A stretch of DNA of 64,000 nt. Origin: Ypsolopha sequella. Lineage: Eukaryota > Arthropoda > Insecta > Lepidoptera > Ypsolophidae. Shown piece after piece: positions 59,130 to 64,000 of this stretch. Each line of letters starts with the position of its first letter. Position 1 is the stretch's first letter. The notes under the pieces are model-generated. The model saw nothing but the letters and a program-made list of their open reading frames with translations, had not been told where the DNA came from and did no database searches. The DNA lies in assembly GCA_934047225.1 (NCBI GenBank), contig OW204005.1, forward strand, positions 20,840,396 to 20,904,395, written 5' to 3'. Position numbers and translations under genes: made by a program.

Positions 59130-59690
59130 TACTAAGGGAATAAAGCAGTGTCTTACGTCACGGGCAGCATATTGAACCCTGAGCGTAACGAGGGATTCTA
59201 GAGTTAACTCCTGAGCGTAGCGAGGGGGTTATATAGAGTCCTGAGTAAAGCGAAGAGTTCAAGCTGTCCAAGACAAAGACAGGCTTTATTCCAGAAGAGC
59301 ATACTCTACTTTTCACACCTTCTGCGAGACAATAAAAAGCTCGACATTTTTTATCAACTTTAATAATTCAATAAAATTCACTGACAATTACAGCACCAAA
59401 CACCGTCTTTTGTTTCACACTCTTTCTAAACGATTTTTTTCTTTTTGTTGATTTCTGCTTATGGTGGCCAGTTCGATTTTCGAACGAACCTCTTTACAAT
59501 GCCATATGGGCATTTGTTTTCCATGAGTTTCCACACGAATTTGACGTTCCAAATTTAAATCACTTTAATCCCTAATCCTTTAATCACTTTAATTTTCATA
59601 TAACTTTATATCCCTTGAGATATAATGCGTTACTTTACGTTGAGGTTGCATGATATGTAATTGGACATTGTCGAGCAGGTGATGTAAAAA
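59130..59690. mobile_element. Dispersed TIR repeat, copy 2
   Basis: The same order of blocks as 51300-51811 plus short insertions, for example ACGGGCAGCATAT after 59158 and a second GAGCGTAGCGAGGG. Ends GTCGAGCAGGTGATGTAAAA. Confidence 0.65.
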
Positions 59691-60134
59691 AATTATTTTT
59701 ATAGTTTTCAATTCGGTCAACCTCATTAACAAAAACCCAAGGTTTAGGGACCACAACAAAAACAAAACAAACTTTGAAATTACAAACTGACAACAAACAG
59801 AAATGGTGCTTGACGATTTCTTGAGTCCACTACCACGTGCGTTACTCTACTCTACTCGCTACTTTTTTAGTACTATTCTGTAGCTGTGTTATTAGTACTT
59901 TTTTTTATCCCTTGGTGGGAGAGCCACCTACTCTGTCCGTGTAAACTAGGCTTTAGGGTGGGCGTTATTTGCTTTCACTTAAAAGGTGTGTCTGTGATGT
60001 CCAACAAAACTGATACAAATCAATCACACTTATCATAATTATATATATATATATTTTTTTTTATTGTAGCTTTCCCTAAATCAGGGTAAATATACTTATA
60101 CAGTAGTGAATCTTAGTACTCTTAATTTTTTAGG
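59691..60134. other. Intergenic stretch, nothing recognised
   Basis: An (AT)n run is at about 60041-60054. No gene seen. Confidence 0.4.
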
Positions 60135-60474
60135 TGGTAGAGCTGATGCCGAGCTCGACTGTGGAGGTACCACCATCTTACTTGGAGACCCCATCGAAGT
60201 AATTCGGGGACAGCTCACAGACAAAAACCAGGACTGCCTGTGACCGATGTATGGCGGTTTATCCGTCCCTAATAGCCGGGCCTTATATGGAACAGACTGG
60301 TGACGGGCAGCGGCGTCACTGGTGCGAGGGTTCCGGCACCGCGCTTACCAACCCGCCTGCCCAGCGTGTTTGAGTATGGGCAATTCTTCCAGGATGACCG
60401 CCGGGTGTGGCAAAGTCCTGGAAAGACTTATGTCCAGCAGTGGACGAACTAGGCTGATAGATGGATGGATGGAT
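60135..60474 (+). mobile_element. LINE 3' terminal fragment, copy 2
   Basis: Same family as 45351-45715: GCTCGACTGTGGAGGTACCA, ATATGGAACAGACTGGTGAC, GTTCCGGCACCGCGCTTACC, ATGTCCAGCAGTGGACGAAC, tail GATGGATGGATGGAT. Confidence 0.65.
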
Positions 60475-60766
60475 TATGAAAGGCGCCCAAAGCTGAGCGC
60501 GCGGTGCAGCTTGCGCCGCCCCTCGCAGCCTGCCACCCCGGGCCTTATGTAAATACGCCACTGTTGGTGTAGAGCACGCTTCTGTGTGCGTGAGTTTGAA
60601 TCAGAGCGTTTTATCAGAGAATATAAAGTATTACTACGTAAAGAAGCGACACTCACCTCCCCGCGCGAATTTAACATCCCCCGCGGTCCCCCGCAAGTAA
60701 GTGGAAATCTGGTGGCACGTAGAGCTCGAGTAGCACTCGTTCACTGCGTTACGATACTGATTTTTA

Positions 60767-60880
60767 ATGAATATGTTTCGTTTTTGTGGTGTTTATGGAT
60801 GCATTGAAAACGGAGCAAAAAATAAAGAACGCAGATTTTTTTTATTTCCTGCCGATGAATTAAACCAAGGCATTTTCTTT
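60767..60880 (+). pseudogene. Decayed THAP first exon
   Basis: The ATG opens MNMFRFCGVYGCIENGAKNK then RRFFLFPADELNQ, parallel to the exon at 34802 (RYCCAFGC...AYFRLPADVQ). At the position of the donor it reads CAAGGCATTT instead of an AAGGTAAG-type site, so normal GT splicing would fail, and the frame stops about 12 codons on. The opposite arm encodes, on the minus strand at about 62480-62510, a matching RYCSVYGCLEN followed by a stop. Confidence 0.55.
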
Positions 60881-61019
60881 TATGTATTGGTTTAGGGCGT
60901 TAACTGCAACTCTCAAGCAGTTGTGTAACAGTTGGTAAGAATTTCAACATTAAGTTGAAATTTAAAAAATCGAATGTTTTTGTGTCACCGTTCGAGCTGA
61001 GCAAATTTCAACATGTCCT

Positions 61020-61200
61020 AAAAATTGTCTATTTGTGCCCGAAGTACGGCGATAGAGCTCACCACCCATCACGTTGGGACGTAATATTTGTAGGTGAAAC
61101 GCGGGTGTACCGAGTGCGGACTGTGACATGCATTTCAAAGTTCACACTCGGAACACCTCTAACACCCCCTCGAGCATTTGATTCAAGTCGTGACGATGTA
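61020..61200 (+). mobile_element. SINE body fragment without tRNA head
   Basis: TGCCCGAAGTACGGCGATAG, then AGCTCACCACCCATCACGTT and CACCCCCTCGAGCATTTGAT parallel the body of the SINE at 61485-61700 (TGCTCGAAGTACGGTGATGG, GACACCCTCTTTGGAATTAA). Confidence 0.5.
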
Positions 61201-61484
61201 TATATTTTTAATACAAAAATAATCCACAGGGAACCAAATTAGGACCTAGGGATTAACCACGCTAAAATTTAGGAAGAGAATCATATAAGTTGCTGACTAT
61301 AAATGTTGTCCCTCTCGATCTACGACGCTCACACGCTTGCTGCCAGCCCTAGACTAGCTCACGCACACACACAAGCGTGTGCGGACGAGCCAGATGCGCG
61401 CGTGAGAGTGTAGGTAAATAACTTGAGCGAGAACAAAGAAGTGTCGGGGGTGTGGTTTTATTAAGATTCACTACTCTATAAATA

Positions 61485-61700
61485 CCGCCTCTGTGGCCGA
61501 ATGGTAAAACGCTCCTGCTAGCCCAGAGATCATTGAGTTCAAATCCCCTCGGTGCACATTCATCTGTGCTCGAAGTACGGTGATGGGGCTCACCACGTTT
61601 ACATTTTCACAGTTGATAACACCTTTGACACCCTCTTTGGAATTAATGTCGAGACGAAATATGTTGTATGATGTTTTTTCTCTAGGTTGGTGTTTATTTA
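61485..61700 (+). mobile_element. tRNA-derived SINE
   Basis: The head CTCTGTGGCCGAATGGTAAA contains an A box (TGGCCGAATGG); the B box is GAGTTCAAATCCC at 61530. The body CTCGAAGTACGGTGATGGGG follows. The stems are imperfect and the head resembles a degenerate class II tRNA. It lies in the centre of the THAP inverted-repeat element, so it inserted there later. Confidence 0.6.
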
Positions 61701-61985
61701 CGAAAAATCTCAAGTCAAAGAACAAAAATTGTTCTTCATGATCAAGAATCAAGTTTTTAAAATTTCGAATCATGTTTCAGAGATAGTCATGGCACATCAC
61801 AATTCACTTTGCTTTTATTAGGGTTCCGAACAAAATGAAAAAACGGAACCATAAAACAACTCTCTTGAGTTCAGACGAGCATGTGAGTTGATGGTGACAG
61901 CATGCTGCCTACTTCGTGGAAAATCTGACTGCCCGGAGCTGGTAGCGCAAGTCTGTCGATTTTTTGTGTCAAATAATTATCTCCG
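61701..61985. other. Core of the inverted-repeat element, unrecognised
   Basis: AGGGTTCCGAACAAAATGAA at 61821 is a terminal scrap of the GGTTCCG family. Nothing else is supported. Confidence 0.4.
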
Positions 61986-62699
61986 TGCCCGCTCACACAG
62001 GCTCTTGACACCCCCGACACTTCATAGTGAAGGCTCAAGTTATTTACCTACACTCTAACGCGCGCATCTGGCTTGTCCGCACACGCTTGTGTGTGTGCGT
62101 GAGCTAGTCTAGGGCTGGCAGCAATCGTGTGATCGTCGTCGCCCGAGAGGGACACAATATAAGTCAGCAACTTATGTGATTCTCTTCCTAAATTTTAGCG
62201 TAGTCCAATTTCTGGTTCCCCGTGGATTAATCAGTATTAAAAAAAAATATATATATATATATATAGTATGCCTAAGCTTAGTAGGTACCTATATAGTTTC
62301 GTAAGCATAAATGATCATCATATAATTAACAACTACTCAAACATAAATTTTGGAAAAAAAATGAAAACTTGTTAAAACATGGAAAGTTATAAATACTGAT
62401 TTTATTGTTCCAAATGCGTTACTGAACGAAATTGTAAGGTTTGATCACGCAATTCTAATTTTTTAAAAAAAGTTTTCCAGGCATCCATAAACACTGCAAT
62501 AACGCACTATACTGATTAAAAATCAGTATCGTGATAAAACTTTGTAACAAAACACGCGCGTAGCAAACGAGTGGTAATCGAGCTCTGCCTGACTCCAGAT
62601 TTCCACTAACTTGCGGGGGTCCGCGGGGGACGTTAAATTCGCGCGGGGAGGAGAGTGTCGCTTCTTTACGTAGTAATACTTTATATTCTCTGCTCTTGG

Positions 62700-63013
62700 C
62701 AACGTCCTCTTCATGCTCCGTGGCGTGGAGGGAGTCCCCACTAGTGCACCCATGAAACTCAACGCACTCTTGGTACCAGAACCACTGTGTGATCTCTTCT
62801 GAATGCTTGAAATTCTGTGAGAGTGAAGCCTCAATGACGATGTCCTTAGATTCTAAGCCTTAGACCAAAAGTTGATTTTGTTTCTGTAAATATTTTATGT
62901 TAAATATTATTATTAATTATTATTACCTTTTTAATTGTACAGTGAATTGGATTAGTCTATAATACTATGCAATATTTTTGATAAATAAATAAAATAAAAT
63001 AAATAAATAAAAT
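62700..63013 (+). mobile_element. LINE 3' end with (AATAA)n tail
   Basis: A short 3' UTR-like stretch (ATTAGTCTATAATACTATGC) ends in a long AATAAATAAAATAAA-type simple tail at 62980-63012, the usual end of CR1/jockey-like LINEs. The coding part is missing or too diverged to read. Confidence 0.45.
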
Positions 63014-63285
63014 GAGCACTTTGTTGTCCGTCTGCTGTCCATCTGTCAAAACTCTTGTTCTTGGGTTCCTTGAGAGATATCAAGTAGCTAATGGTAAATG
63101 GTCCCTTCTAAAGATGTCTACTGCCCCATGGTACTGGTAAAAATTAGGCTTCTAACACAAAGCGAAAAAAAGTTACGTAACGTAATCAATTTAATACAAA
63201 TTGGCTCACCATGAAAATCCCTAGGGCCCTTGCCTTAGAAACTTGAAATTTAGCACGAACTGCACGAAGGAACCCTCTTTCTACC
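63014..63285. other. Intergenic stretch with repeat fragments
   Basis: TTGTCCGTCTGCTGTCCATC at 63023 resembles the GTCC-rich part of the GGTTCCG family. The rest is unrecognised. Confidence 0.4.
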
Positions 63286-63830
63286 ACAAGTGAAGAAATA
63301 ATTTATCAGCTGAGAGGCGTAGTGAACAGAGCTACAATGTACTCTGTTTACTATGCACTCGCAGACTCGATTGTATCATATGGCTTGGGCAGTTATGGGT
63401 GTACTTTCAGAACTTATATAGACCAGATTAATGCCATACAAAAAAGAATCATGAAATTGTTAATTGATAATAAAACAAAGAAGAAATGTCGCCATGATTA
63501 TGATCAACTTTATAATATCTGTAAAATTTTACCTGTCCATGAAAAATTTAAATTGCTTATTCTGTTAGAGGAGTTTAATAATAATGAGTATAAAAATCCT
63601 ATCTCGCATAGCATCACTACAAGAAAGGTTAGTAACAAAAAATTAACTGTCCCTAAAATATGTAATTACTATGGTTCCAGAACCAGAAAATATTTAATTC
63701 CAAAAATTCTCAATGATCTTCCGAATGATATTAGAAATGATACCTTTTCCAAACCTGTATTTAAGAAAAAAGTGACAAATTCCTTATTAGATTCGTGTGT
63801 AAAATAAAATATATGTTTACTAAAAGAACT
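63286..63830 (+). mobile_element. 5'-truncated LINE: ORF2 C-terminus
   Basis: Open frame from about 63290 to the stop at 63805. It encodes VVNRATMYSVYYALADSIVS, then YIDQINAIQKRIMKLL, and near the end YLIPKILNDLPNDIRND. This is the RT-distal tail of a non-LTR ORF2 (an SxxxYGxxxYG..INxIQKRxxKLL pattern). No stop interrupts this segment, so the copy is fairly young although truncated. It differs from the LINE at 16814-20822. Confidence 0.75.
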
Positions 63831-63934
63831 ATAAAATTAAATACCTACATAAAAATGTCAATTTGTAAAAACATAATATAATATAGTTAAAATTTGGGCT
63901 GGTTCTTTCAATCAGTGAACTAACTGCGAAAAGC

Positions 63935-64000
63935 ATATGTATATGTGTGTGTGTGTGTATGTATATGTATATATATGCATATATACATGTATATATGTGT
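63935..64000. repeat. (TG)n/(TATG)n microsatellite at the window end
   Basis: ATATGTGTGTGTGTGTGTAT followed by alternating TATATG/CATATA. It may be the simple tail of the LINE fragment or an independent microsatellite; the window ends here. Confidence 0.7.

Larger units (their letters stand above)
60615..62692 (+). mobile_element. Inverted-repeat element with THAP exon remnants on both arms
   Basis: CAGAGAATATAAAGTATTAC at 60615 and its near-exact complement ending 62692 open arms of about 200 bp (AAAGAAGCGACACT, CCGCGCGAATTTAAC, GTGGAAATCTGG). A second pair of matching blocks lies further in: 61200-61460 against 61990-62245 (GCGCGTGAGAGTGTAGGTAA against the complement, GTTCCC..GTGGATTA against its complement). 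Both arms run into a THAP-like coding start. The core carries SINE sequence (61485-61700). About 2.08 kb, no transposase remainder. Confidence 0.7.

Overview
The window looks like a piece of an insect nuclear chromosome, most likely from a moth or butterfly. It is AT-rich and almost gene-free. It is packed with transposable elements of types I associate with Lepidoptera: RTE-type LINE tails, CR1-like LINEs whose ORF1 carries a PHD finger, a BEL/Pao LTR retrotransposon, Helitron 3' ends, and many small foldback (MITE) elements. The assignment rests on repeat content and remembered family features, not on a database search. No bacterial, plasmid or CRISPR features were seen.

Layout. 1-2235: two nested LINE fragments (minus strand) and a palindromic MITE. 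2401-6513: a decayed BEL/Pao gag piece, a 1.64-kb TTAA-bounded inverted-repeat element carrying a tRNA-like core, a second TTAA-bounded element, RTE tails around a 170-bp MITE, and a 590-bp foldback. 6658-8420: the clearest host gene, two exons of a GMC-family oxidoreductase whose usual active-site His and Asn positions are changed. 8990-10898: a non-autonomous Helitron with a nested TIR element. 12402-13428: tandem repeats, including 27 apparently identical copies of a 30-bp unit. 13579-15457: MITE cluster. 15980-16310: promoter-like region and a likely first coding exon. 16700-21020: an apparently full-length CR1-like LINE with two intact ORFs. 21185-24576: foldbacks, a tRNA-like core inside a palindrome, an RTE tail and a Helitron end. 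25056-31894: a complete young BEL/Pao element (minus strand) with 465-bp LTRs differing at one site and a 5-bp target duplication. 31980-35313: LINE tails, MITEs, a hAT-type element with 8-bp duplication, and a P-element-like deletion derivative that retains a THAP first exon. 35490-45715: nested TIR elements, among them a hAT MITE inside a palindromic MITE and a TTAA element inside an RTE reading frame. 46000-60474: large inverted repeats, duplicated repeat families, a 157-bp-arm palindrome with one mismatch, and a fourfold tandem repeat. 60615-62692: an inverted-repeat element with THAP exon remnants on both arms. The window ends with another LINE fragment.

How the parts relate. There is no operon-like cooperation. 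The window reads as layered insertions, and several layers can be ordered because target duplications or interrupted reading frames are visible. The theme that stands out is a set of TTAA-bounded elements with TIRs starting GGCG, or GGGCC in the largest. Excising the copy at 41762-42185 rejoins an RTE reading frame exactly. Two other themes are tRNA-like cores inside foldbacks and THAP exons inside TIR elements.
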